Part shown: in pieces, positions 34,503-41,957 of the stretch
How positions within the stretch are numbered: position 1 is the stretch's first letter
Layout: each line of letters starts with the position of its first letter
From: Alistipes sp.
GTDB lineage: Bacteria; Bacteroidota; Bacteroidia; Bacteroidales; Rikenellaceae
Reading direction: 5' to 3'
Length of the DNA: 42,413 bases
Assembly: GCA_017483225.1 (NCBI GenBank)
Contig: JAFULF010000031.1
Span: 1-42,413, forward strand
Position numbers and translations under genes: made by a program
Notes under the pieces: generated by a model
Databases searched by the model: none
What the model saw: only the letters and a program-made list of their open reading frames with translations
Told to the model about the DNA's origin: nothing

Positions 34503-34907
34503 CTATATCATATCCACGTCGGCATCGTCCACCACCCCTTCGGAGGCGATGATGGAGAGCAGGTGCTCACGCAGCGCCTTCGGGGTGACGTTGTGCCGCA
34601 CCACAAGCATATACGAGTGGCGAATCTCACGTTGCAGCTCCTCGTCGGCGAGGCACCCATCAAAGAAGATATCGTTCCAATGCCGCTTATTTAGATGGTA
34701 TCCCGCACGCACCTGCGCATAGTGCTCACGCAGGAGAATGGCTCGGTCGGGGTCGCACTTCACGGCGAAGTGGTCGGGGTGGTCCAGACCTATCATCGCA
34801 AACATACGCCCACCCACCTTATAGACGAGTGTCACATCATCAAACGGCAAGGTCTCCTCGACCTCCGGCAGCGAGAGACAGTACTCCCGAAACTCTACAA
34901 TATCCAT
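34503..34907 (-). CDS. MmcQ/YjbR family protein
   Basis: The product has 134 residues, a typical YjbR length. The N-terminus MDIVEFREYCLSLPEVEETLPFDD, VYKVGGRMFAMIGL, FAVKCDPDRAILLREHY and HLNKRHWNDIFFDG match the CyaY-like fold of MmcQ/YjbR proteins. These are often called DNA-binding, but no clear activity is established. It has no signal peptide and stands alone, convergent with rpsA and divergent from the Hdr-like operon. Confidence 0.85.
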   Translation of the reverse strand: MDIVEFREYCLSLPEVEETLPFDDVTLVYKVGGRMFAMIGLDHPDHFAVKCDPDRAILLREHYAQVRAGYHLNKRHWNDIFFDGCLADEELQREIRHSYMLVVRHNVTPKALREHLLSIIASEGVVDDADVDMI

Positions 34908-34976
34908 ATAACAAATGTAGGAATATTGGGCGATTTGCGCAACTTTTTGACGTAAAATCCGACGGTATAAATATTC

Positions 34977-35024
34977 TTTAAGTATTTATACTTAAACAAC
35001 ATCCGCCACATCAGGGTATCTTTG
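34977..35024 (+). promoter_or_regulatory. Hdr-like operon promoter with upstream palindrome
   Basis: TATCTTTG (35017-35024) is a perfect -7 element. The -33 position has no TTTG. In its place lies a 9-2-9 palindrome, TTTAAGTAT / ATACTTAAA (34977-34985 and 34988-34996), centred about 40-45 bp before the predicted transcript start. That spacing suits an activator that touches RNA polymerase directly, as CRP/FNR-type proteins do. The leader to the first start codon is only about 16 nt. Confidence 0.6.
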
Positions 35025-35046
35025 CAGTCAGAAATCTTTATATGAT

Positions 35047-35742
35047 ATGGCAAAGTATTTCGATATGTTGATGGAGGATGTCCGTATGCGTGAGGGGCTG
35101 AAAGCCTGTATGAACTGCGGCGTCTGCACGGCTATTTGTCCTGCGGCAGAGTTCTACGACTACGACCCTCGCCAGATTGTGGAGACGGTGCAGAGTCGTG
35201 ACGACGAGCGCATCGAGGAGCTGCTGCGCAGCGATACGATATGGTACTGCGGGCAGTGTATGTCGTGCCGCCCCCGCTGTCCTCGTGGCAACACCCCGGG
35301 GTATATCATCCAGTGTCTGCGACTACTCTCGCAGCGTCTCGGCTTCTTTGTCGAGAGCGAGAAGGGGCGACAGCAGCTCGCCATCAAGCGCACCATCGGC
35401 GAGAACATCTTGCGCACGGGCTACTGCCTTGTGCCACGCAAGATTCTGCCGGAGATGCACCCCGAGCAGGGGCCCGTATGGCGGTGGGTCTTCAACAACG
35501 ACCGAGATGTCTATGCCCTCTTCACCCCGACGTATCGTCAGGAGGGTGCAGGCCCCGTGCGCAAGATTGACGAGCAGACGCTCGAAGAGATACACCGAAT
35601 ATTCGAGGTGAGCGGCGGCAAGGAGTTGTTCGACTGCATAGAGCACTACTCCGACCAAAAGGCGTGCGAGATGGGCTACGGAGGTGCCACACGAGAGTAT
35701 ATGATGGATACATTTACAAAAAATAGTGCGGAGGAGTTGTGA
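35047..35742 (+). CDS. HdrC-like ferredoxin-type subunit (first copy)
   Basis: The product has 231 residues. Two 4Fe-4S motifs are present: Cys21, Cys24, Cys27, Cys31 (CMNCGVCTAICP) and Cys68, Cys71, Cys74, Cys78 (CGQCMSCRPRCP). They are followed by a helical C-terminal half of about 150 residues, longer than classic HdrC. There is no signal peptide. It would pass electrons between the flavoprotein and the HdrB-like partner. It is the first gene of the operon and overlaps the next by 1 bp at TGATG. Confidence 0.85.
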   Translation: MAKYFDMLMEDVRMREGLKACMNCGVCTAICPAAEFYDYDPRQIVETVQSRDDERIEELLRSDTIWYCGQCMSCRPRCPRGNTPGYIIQCLRLLSQRLGFFVESEKGRQQLAIKRTIGENILRTGYCLVPRKILPEMHPEQGPVWRWVFNNDRDVYALFTPTYRQEGAGPVRKIDEQTLEEIHRIFEVSGGKELFDCIEHYSDQKACEMGYGGATREYMMDTFTKNSAEEL

Positions 35743-36827
35743 TGAAGAGATCTAATTGGGAGGAGTACCAGAAGTCCATTGCCGACGACAAATACTATTA
35801 TGCACGCAGTTGCATACGCCAGAACTTTTTCCCCGGCAGCGAGAAGGCTTTTCTCGACATTATGCAGAGGGATTTGGGCAAGGAGGTCTTCGACGACCCG
35901 CTGCACACCTCCTGCACGGGCATAGGCTACCACTCGGACATCGTGCCATTGGAGACCATAATGACGGTCGTGGCTCGTCAGTTTGCGCTGATGAATGAGG
36001 CGGGATACGAGAACTTCATCTCCTCGTGCATCACCTCCTTCGGCATATATACGGAGCTGCTCTCGACGTGGGAGGAGTTCCCGGAGACGGAGGAGCGCAC
36101 ACGGGAGAACCTATACAAGGCGACGGGTCGAGAGTTTGTCAAGCCGAAGAATCTGGCGCACACCTCCGACATAATGTTCCACCATCGCCACGCCATCGCC
36201 GAGCGTATGACCCGCCCGCTGATAAATGTCAATACGGGCGAGCCTCTGCGGGTTGTGGAGCATATCGGATGCCACTACGCCAAGATATTCCCGAAGAAGG
36301 GTATCGGCGGCTCGGAGTTCCCATACGTGCTGGCAGGTATGATTGAGGCGTGGGGAGGCGAGGTTGTCGATTATCCGGAGCGTCGCCACTGCTGCGGCTT
36401 CGGCTTCCGCAACTACCTCGTGCAGGCGAACAGAGGCTACTCGGTGGCAAACTCGCAGAAGAAGTTGGAGAGTATGGCCCCCTACAAGCCCGACTTTATC
36501 GTCTGCAACTGCCCGGGATGCGCTATGTTCCTCGACAAGTGGCAATACACCGTTGCCGAGATGGAGGGTATAACGTATGGTCGGGGTGGCCGTGGGATTC
36601 CGGTGCTGACCTACGAGGAGATGGCCGGCCTGGTGCTGGGCTATGACCCGTGGAAGCTGGGTATGCAGATGCATCAGGTGGATGTCGAGCCTCTGCTGGA
36701 CAAGATGGGCGTGGAGTACGACCCGTCGGCGAAGTATCTGGGCCCTAACGGCAAATATATCGGCAAGCCTGAGCCTGCCATCGTAAATCATCGCTCACAA
36801 AGAAACCTATACAGCATCAAACTATGA
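35742..36827 (+). CDS. HdrB-like subunit with CCG domains
   Basis: The product has 361 residues from the ATG at 35742; a GTG one codon earlier is possible. The C-terminal CCG domain is intact: Cys177, Cys217-Cys218 (RHCCGFGF), Cys255/257 and Cys260 (VCNCPGC). In methanogen HdrB such cysteines hold non-cubane 4Fe-4S clusters that reduce a disulfide. The N-terminal CCG half is degenerate: Cys24, a single Cys58 where CC is expected (HTSCTGIG), and Cys96 without the partner Cys of CxxC. Thus probably only one catalytic cluster remains. A C-terminal extension of about 100 residues is present. It overlaps the HdrA-like gene by 4 bp. Confidence 0.82.
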   Translation: MKRSNWEEYQKSIADDKYYYARSCIRQNFFPGSEKAFLDIMQRDLGKEVFDDPLHTSCTGIGYHSDIVPLETIMTVVARQFALMNEAGYENFISSCITSFGIYTELLSTWEEFPETEERTRENLYKATGREFVKPKNLAHTSDIMFHHRHAIAERMTRPLINVNTGEPLRVVEHIGCHYAKIFPKKGIGGSEFPYVLAGMIEAWGGEVVDYPERRHCCGFGFRNYLVQANRGYSVANSQKKLESMAPYKPDFIVCNCPGCAMFLDKWQYTVAEMEGITYGRGGRGIPVLTYEEMAGLVLGYDPWKLGMQMHQVDVEPLLDKMGVEYDPSAKYLGPNGKYIGKPEPAIVNHRSQRNLYSIKL

Positions 36828-37846
36828 CAGAGAAACGAGTAGCAATAATCGGGGGCGGTGTCGCCGGTATGCAGATGGCGATACATCTCAAAGAGCGAGG
36901 CGCCAACCCCGTAATCATAGAGAGGGAGCCTACTCTGGGAGGCAAGGTTGCGGGATGGTATGTTCTCTTCCCGACCTTCACGCCTGCCGAGCAGGTTGTC
37001 GCTCCACTGAAACAGCGCATTGCCGAGCTTGGCATTGAGGTTATGTTGGACACCACGGTCACCGCCATTGCGCCGACCTGTGTCACGTTGCAACACGGGC
37101 AGCTGCTCCGTTGCGATGCTGTGGCATTGTGTAGCGGCTCGACCCTCTTCGATGCACGCATCAAGGAGGAGTACGGCTATGGCATCTACGACAACGTATA
37201 TACCTCGGCGGACTTGGAGCAGATGATGCGGGAGGGCGAGGTACGTATGGCCAACGGCGAGCGTCCTGAGCGCATAGCGATACTGCACTGCGTGGGCTCT
37301 CGTGACGAGAAGGTGTGCCAGCGCCACTGCTCGAAGGTGTGCTGCGTCACGGGTGTTAAGCAGGCGATAGAGTTGAAGCGTATGATGCCGCAGGCGGAGG
37401 TCTTCAACTTCTATATGGATATACGTATGTTCGGCCCGGGCTACGAGGAGATGTACCGTGAGGCGCAAGTCGCCCACAACGTACACTTCGTGCGTGGTCG
37501 AATCTCGGAGGCCTCACCGCTCTCCGAGGGGCGACTGCAAATCAAGGCGGAGGATACGCTGACGGGGCGCCCACTGCGAATGTCGGTCGATATGCTGGTG
37601 CTGCTTATCGGTATGCGTGGCAACGACGACAACCTTCCGCTGGCAACCTCGGCGGGTATCACTCTGGCAGAGAATGGATTCTTCCACCCACGCAACCACT
37701 TCCTCGACAACGTCGAGAGCGAGCGTAAGGGTATCTTTATGGCAGGCACCTGCTCCTCGCCAAAGAGCATCGGCGAGACGCTCTGCGAGGCGACTACGGC
37801 CGCCGAGCGCATAATCAACTATCTGAATCGTAGCAACAAGGCATAG
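36824..37846 (+). CDS. HdrA-like FAD/Fe-S subunit, short form
   Basis: The product has 340 residues. It begins with a dinucleotide-binding motif AIIGGGVAGMQMA (GGG at 10-12). A cysteine cluster typical of HdrA follows, CVGSRDEKVCQRHCSKVCC, with Cys156, Cys165, Cys169, Cys173 and Cys174. A second nucleotide-fold segment ends in GIFMAGTCSSPKSIGETLCEA. The N-terminal and C-terminal ferredoxin domains of methanogen HdrA are missing, as in the short HdrA/QmoA-type proteins of sulfur bacteria. It should bind FAD and one 4Fe-4S cluster in the cytoplasm. It overlaps the upstream HdrB-like gene (ATGA), so the subunits are translationally coupled. Confidence 0.85.
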   Translation: MTEKRVAIIGGGVAGMQMAIHLKERGANPVIIEREPTLGGKVAGWYVLFPTFTPAEQVVAPLKQRIAELGIEVMLDTTVTAIAPTCVTLQHGQLLRCDAVALCSGSTLFDARIKEEYGYGIYDNVYTSADLEQMMREGEVRMANGERPERIAILHCVGSRDEKVCQRHCSKVCCVTGVKQAIELKRMMPQAEVFNFYMDIRMFGPGYEEMYREAQVAHNVHFVRGRISEASPLSEGRLQIKAEDTLTGRPLRMSVDMLVLLIGMRGNDDNLPLATSAGITLAENGFFHPRNHFLDNVESERKGIFMAGTCSSPKSIGETLCEATTAAERIINYLNRSNKA

Positions 37847-37857
37847 GAGGAGGCGAT

Positions 37858-38190
37858 ATGGCATCAAACTTCGGCTTTTCAATATCCAAACCCCGTGTCA
37901 TAGACATCGACCGCAACAATCTGCGCAAGAGCAACGAGATTCTGCGGGAGATGCCCGAGTTGCAGAGTTGCATAGGATGCGGCTCCTGCACGGCGAGTTG
38001 CACGGCGGGCAACCTCACCTCGTACAACTTCCGCAAGGTGCATACCCTTGTGCGCCGAGGCGAGTACGTCGGTGCATACGAGGAGATGAACAAGTGTATG
38101 CTCTGTGGTAAGTGCCGTCTGGTATGCCCCAGAGGCATCAACACCCGCAAGGTCGCAATGCTCATCAAACGTAAATTAGGAGATTTTTAG
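37858..38190 (+). CDS. HdrC-like ferredoxin-type subunit (second copy)
   Basis: The product has 110 residues with two 4Fe-4S motifs: Cys38, Cys41, Cys44, Cys48 (CIGCGSCTASC) and Cys80, Cys83, Cys86, Cys90 (CMLCGKCRLVC). An N-terminal FSISKPRVIDIDRNN segment resembles HdrC/DsrK-associated proteins. Only 2 bp separate it from the membrane subunit gene, so it is probably the electron relay between the HdrA-like core and that subunit. Confidence 0.85.
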   Translation: MASNFGFSISKPRVIDIDRNNLRKSNEILREMPELQSCIGCGSCTASCTAGNLTSYNFRKVHTLVRRGEYVGAYEEMNKCMLCGKCRLVCPRGINTRKVAMLIKRKLGDF

Positions 38191-38192
38191 GG

Positions 38193-39977
38193 ATGAGTTT
38201 CTACGCACACTTTACACTGCCCTTCATCATCGGGGCTCTGGCGATGTTCGCAATCATCGCCTACCGCTACACGTCGTGGATTGTGCAGCTGCCTCGCCGA
38301 GATAAGGCACTCCTGCGCAAGGGGATACTCTCCTTTGCAACGATACGGTCGGTATGGGAGGTCATCTGCGAGTCGCTCCTGCACGTGAAGATATGGCGAC
38401 GAGACCCTCGCCTCGGATATATGCATATGAGCCTCGCCTTCGGCTGGTTCCTGCTCATCGCCGTAGGCTCGGTCGAGAGCCTGCTCTACACCGGCACACT
38501 GCTGGTGCCGTTGCAGGGCCACGTCTTTTTCAGATACTTCGCCACCGCCATCGACAAGCATATCCCACTGATGGACAACATTATGGATGGGCTGCTACTC
38601 TTCGTGCTCTCGGGCGTGGCTCTGGCGTGGTTCAAGCGTCTGCGCTCTCGTGCGCTCGGTATGCGCCGCACCACCCGCCACACCATAGGCGACCGTCTGG
38701 CACTCTCGACGCTATGGTTTATCTTCCCGGCACGCCTTGTCGCCGAGTCGGTCACCGCTGCCATATATGGTGGTGGCGGATTCCTCACGGGAAGCCTCGG
38801 GGCACTGCTAGGCGAGGTGGTCCCTGCGAGCGTGTTGCAGGCACTGTTTGAGCCTGTATGGTGGTTCTACTCCTCCGTGCTCGGCATCTTCTTCGTGGCA
38901 ATGCCCTTCTCCCGTTATATGCACATATTCACGGAGATACCGCTCATATTCCTGCGTAATTACCGCCTGAGCGTGGGCGACAAGCGCACCTCATACGACA
39001 ACTTCCAAGTGCAGGCGTGCTCCCGCTGCGGCATCTGCATCGACCCGTGCCAATTGCAGGCCGAGCTCGGTTTGAACGACGTGCAGTCGGTATATTTCCT
39101 GCGTGACCGCCGTGAGCATCAACTGACCCTGAACACCGCAGCCACCTGCCTTATGTGCGGTCGCTGCTCCACCGCCTGCCCCGTAGGCATAGACCTCAAC
39201 GCATTGAGGCTCAACTCACGTGTCGAGATGCGCAACACCCCGAGCGAGAAGCGTTTCGTCTATCTGCGGGGTCTTGACCGCTCGGAGGGTATGGGCAAGG
39301 TGGGCTACTTCGCAGGATGTATGACGATGCTGACCCCTCGCACCCTCTCCGCTATGCAGAGCATCTTTGAGGCGGCAGACGAGCAGGTGTGGTGGGCAGA
39401 CAAGAGCGGAGGCGTATGCTGTGGCCGACCACTGAAACTCTCCGGCGAGAGAGATTCGGCACACAAAATGGTAGCGTACAACACGGAGCTCTTCCGTAAG
39501 CACGAGATAACGACCCTTGTGACCTCCTGTCCGATATGTCTGCGCACATTCAAGGAGGACTACAACTTGGAGGGCATCGAGGTATTGCACCACTCGGAGT
39601 ATATCGCCCGACTCATCAGCAGCGGACGACTGCGCCTGCGCAAGGGCGAGGGGGCGTTTGTCTATCACGACCCGTGCGAGTTGGGTCGTGGCTGCGGCAT
39701 ATACGACGCTCCACGAGAGGTTATCTCGGCACTGGGCACCCTCTTGGAGGCGAAGCACAACCGCCGTGATGCCCTCTGCTGTGGCTCCTCGCTTGCCAAC
39801 CTCTCGATTGGCGACCAGGCACAGCTGCGCATAGCCTCCTCGCTGACGCAGGAGCTGGAACAGTCGGGGGCCGACACGCTGGTAACCGCCTGCCCGCTCT
39901 GCAAGAAGGCTCTGGGCAGGAGTGCGAAGGTGCCGACACGTGACCTCTCGGAGATTGTTGCCGAAAACATCGTTTAA
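38193..39977 (+). CDS. Membrane HdrE/HdrD-like fusion (NarI-like domain plus Fe-S and two CCG domains)
   Basis: The product has 594 residues. The first about 255 form a hydrophobic NarI/DsrM-like domain with about five membrane segments and several His (6, about 64, 77, 242) that could hold b-type heme. Two 4Fe-4S motifs follow at Cys276/279/282/286 and Cys319/322/325/329. Two complete CCG domains end the chain: Cys376, Cys409-410, Cys446/449 and Cys495, Cys529-530, Cys567/570. This is an HdrED or DsrMK-like chain made as one protein. It should exchange electrons between the quinone pool and a thiol/disulfide or Fe-S partner at the cytoplasmic face. Heme ligation is inferred, not shown. Confidence 0.85.
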   Translation: MSFYAHFTLPFIIGALAMFAIIAYRYTSWIVQLPRRDKALLRKGILSFATIRSVWEVICESLLHVKIWRRDPRLGYMHMSLAFGWFLLIAVGSVESLLYTGTLLVPLQGHVFFRYFATAIDKHIPLMDNIMDGLLLFVLSGVALAWFKRLRSRALGMRRTTRHTIGDRLALSTLWFIFPARLVAESVTAAIYGGGGFLTGSLGALLGEVVPASVLQALFEPVWWFYSSVLGIFFVAMPFSRYMHIFTEIPLIFLRNYRLSVGDKRTSYDNFQVQACSRCGICIDPCQLQAELGLNDVQSVYFLRDRREHQLTLNTAATCLMCGRCSTACPVGIDLNALRLNSRVEMRNTPSEKRFVYLRGLDRSEGMGKVGYFAGCMTMLTPRTLSAMQSIFEAADEQVWWADKSGGVCCGRPLKLSGERDSAHKMVAYNTELFRKHEITTLVTSCPICLRTFKEDYNLEGIEVLHHSEYIARLISSGRLRLRKGEGAFVYHDPCELGRGCGIYDAPREVISALGTLLEAKHNRRDALCCGSSLANLSIGDQAQLRIASSLTQELEQSGADTLVTACPLCKKALGRSAKVPTRDLSEIVAENIV

Positions 39978-39998
39978 CAACCTAAAAACTATACGATT

Positions 39999-40625
39999 AT
40001 GAAACAGATTCTGATTACCGTGCTACTCTGCGCAACCGCCCTTGTGGGGCTGCGCTGGGGCTTGGAGAGCAAGCAGGAGAGCGGAGCCATCGAGACGATA
40101 ATGAGCCGTCGCAGCATCCGTGCCTACAAGGAGATTCCCGTAGAGCGTGAGAAGCTCGACCAGATTGCGCTCTGCGGCATCGCAGCGCCCAACGCAATGA
40201 ACAAGCAGGCGTGGGCCGTGCGCATCGTGGACTCCAAGGAGTGGATTGACAACTGCACCGCCGCCTTCCTCCCAACTATCGAGGGCACGCCGTGGGCCGA
40301 GCGACTCCTCACGCCCGACTTCCGCAATATGTTCCGCAACGCTGCGGCAGTGATATTCGTGGCCGCCGAGTCGGGCACATACGCCGGCGTTGATTGTGGC
40401 CTTATGGGCGAGAATATGATGCTCGCAGCCCACGAACTCGGCCTCGGCACCTGCTGCCTTGGCTCGCCCGTGCCATTCCTTAACTCGGAGCAGGGTGCTC
40501 CATTCCTCGCATCACTCAACCTGCCCGAGGGCTACGCCTTGCAGTACGCCATAGCGGTAGGCTACCCCGACCAAGAGCCGGAGGCAAAACCTCGCAATGC
40601 AGAGGTTATCGAGTATGTAGAGTAG
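39999..40625 (+). CDS. Nitroreductase-family protein with N-terminal membrane anchor
   Basis: The product has 208 residues. Residues 1-22 (MKQILITVLLCATALVGLRWG) are a hydrophobic segment without a clear cleavage site or lipobox, so the protein is probably membrane-tethered or exported. The rest is a nitroreductase domain: MSRRSIRAYKEIPVE (FMN-phosphate-binding start), APNAMNKQAWAVRIVD, and a C-terminal GYPDQEPEAKPR. FMN-dependent NAD(P)H oxidoreductases of this fold act on nitro compounds, flavins or quinones. It follows the Hdr-like membrane gene by 21 bp and closes the operon, so it may be a partner oxidoreductase. Topology decides whether it could use NADH. Confidence 0.82.
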   Translation: MKQILITVLLCATALVGLRWGLESKQESGAIETIMSRRSIRAYKEIPVEREKLDQIALCGIAAPNAMNKQAWAVRIVDSKEWIDNCTAAFLPTIEGTPWAERLLTPDFRNMFRNAAAVIFVAAESGTYAGVDCGLMGENMMLAAHELGLGTCCLGSPVPFLNSEQGAPFLASLNLPEGYALQYAIAVGYPDQEPEAKPRNAEVIEYVE

Positions 40626-40692
40626 GCAGAGTGGCGCATATATCCAAAAACCTGCATTTTATTATGGATTACAACATTTATGTATGGGCAGG

Positions 40693-40707
40693 AAAACGAA
40701 ATGTACA
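40693..40707 (+). repeat. Putative transposase-binding site 1
   Basis: AAAACGAAATGTACA, identical over 15 bp to 40784-40798. The preceding GGC-N-G pattern is also shared. It is the outermost copy, about 12 bp from the proposed element end. Confidence 0.6.
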
Positions 40708-40783
40708 AGTAGTATAGAGGACAAAAGAGGGATAACGGTGCAATAGTCAGTGAGTTACGGGAGAGCGACAAAATTTTGGCGGC

Positions 40784-40798
40784 AAAACGAAATGTACA
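40784..40798 (+). repeat. Putative transposase-binding site 2
   Basis: AAAACGAAATGTACA, direct repeat of site 1 at 91-bp distance, preceded by TTGGCGGC. Confidence 0.6.
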
Positions 40799-40967
40799 TT
40801 TACTTGGATTTTAGTTGGATAAACCAGCCCGCAGATGGGCGGTAAGTTGGATTTACCTTTGATTTATACGGGGCGTTACTTCGGTTTCGCCCTTTTTCGT
40901 GTCTAAATGTACCCCACAGATGCGTAGAGCCGCGAAATCGCCTAAAATCGGGCAATACGGCGGGAAT

Positions 40968-41007
40968 AGTCAAACATCGCTCAAACGGCAGTCAAACACC
41001 GCTTAAA
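40968..41007 (+). repeat. Two 18-bp direct repeats, 22-bp period
   Basis: AGTCAAACATCGCTCAAA (40968-40985) and AGTCAAACACCGCTTAAA (40990-41007) differ at two positions. The spacing of two helical turns suggests protein binding on one DNA face. Confidence 0.7.
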
Positions 41008-41029
41008 TAACCCGCCATCGGACAAAAAT

Positions 41030-41044
41030 TGCACATTTCGTTTT
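41030..41044 (-). repeat. Putative transposase-binding site 3, inverted
   Basis: TGCACATTTCGTTTT is the reverse complement of sites 1 and 2 with one mismatch. Confidence 0.55.
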
Positions 41045-41070
41045 TTCGCAAAAACACCTAAAAATAGGCT

Positions 41071-41106
41071 TGGGCGTACCTTTGGGCATACTTTTGGGGT
41101 ACACTT
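41071..41106 (+). repeat. Three tandem 12-bp iterons
   Basis: TGGGCGTACCTT, TGGGCATACTTT, TGGGGTACACTT follow without gaps. Similar units in tandem near a phage left end suggest an operator or internal enhancer-like site. Confidence 0.7.
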
Positions 41107-41213
41107 TTTTACCGATAACTACCCCTATAAGGTCAAAAATCGGGGTAAAATCGGGCGTTTTTCAGCGATAAACACCCCTTTAATGCACGATTTTGACGGG
41201 TTTTGCGTGCGTA

Positions 41214-41233
41214 TAAAAAGAGCGTAACACGCT
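41214..41233 (-). terminator. Terminator of the repressor gene
   Basis: On the minus strand AGCGT-GTT-ACGCT is followed by CTTTTT, about 65 bp after the repressor stop codon. Confidence 0.7.
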
Positions 41234-41296
41234 ACAAAATAGCACATTACACTCAAAATGTCGTGATTTTATCCCTTTGAGGGGGGAGTATCTGCC

Positions 41297-41947
41297 TTAT
41301 TCTGCCCTTACAACGCCTACTACAAGGGCTATCGAATGCACCTTGTTTAATGGCAGTTCAAACGGTGCATAATCGGTATTTTCAGATACCAAAGTGATAT
41401 GCTCAGCATCGCTACCCTGACGCACTCGTTTAAGGATAACACCCTGCTCGCTGCCAATCACATATACCCTGTTCCACTGAAAAAAAGTATCTATCGGGAG
41501 GCGTTTGCACGCCACGATGTCGCCACTATAATACTTTGGCTGCATTGAGTCACCCGACACGCGGATCAAGAACTCCGCACCCTTGAATGTCGGCACATCG
41601 AAATACTCACAATCATAGTCCATTACCTGCATATCGTTGCCCGACAGCACTCCTGCCACAGCCTCAACAGGCAAGAGGGGTATTCCACCCTGCGATGCAG
41701 GAGTTATGCTCGGTGAGTTTGTTATGTCGCCGTGCCCCATAATGAGCCAATCGGCACTAACATTGAAAGCCGTTACAATGTTCTGTATTGTTGCTATACC
41801 TACATTGCTGCGACCTTTGCAAATCTCGGTCATCATAGACGCACTAATGCCGATTTTCTCCGCAAAGTCCTTTTTTCCAGCCACTTTGCCCTCTTTTGCC
41901 AAATAATCATAAACCTCTATAAATCGGTTTGTTACATCGTTTGCCAT
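41297..41947 (-). CDS. Phage-type repressor, HTH plus S24 (LexA-like) peptidase
   Basis: The product has 216 residues. A helix-turn-helix domain (about 8-68; KKDFAEKIGISASMMTEICKGRSNVGIATIQNIV) joins an S24 domain with a likely autocleavage bond Ala98-Gly99 (EAVAGVL), catalytic Ser134 (SGDSMQPKYYSGD) and Lys173 (VILKRVRQG). It would bind the operators at about 41958-42040, hold the prophage silent and cleave itself when RecA is activated by DNA damage. It is divergent from the early genes, the classic lysogeny-switch layout. Confidence 0.92.
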   Translation of the reverse strand: MANDVTNRFIEVYDYLAKEGKVAGKKDFAEKIGISASMMTEICKGRSNVGIATIQNIVTAFNVSADWLIMGHGDITNSPSITPASQGGIPLLPVEAVAGVLSGNDMQVMDYDCEYFDVPTFKGAEFLIRVSGDSMQPKYYSGDIVACKRLPIDTFFQWNRVYVIGSEQGVILKRVRQGSDAEHITLVSENTDYAPFELPLNKVHSIALVVGVVRAE

Positions 41948-41957
41948 ATATTAAAAA

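Noticed and set aside
34977-34996. FNR or CRP consensus site before the Hdr-like operon
   Set aside because: The palindrome does not contain TTGAT-N4-ATCAA or TGTGA-N6-TCACA; only its position is activator-like, so no regulator is named.
40626-41296. Hidden gene in the 670-bp gap before the repressor
   Set aside because: No convincing open frame on either strand; the stretch is filled by repeats and control sites of the prophage end.
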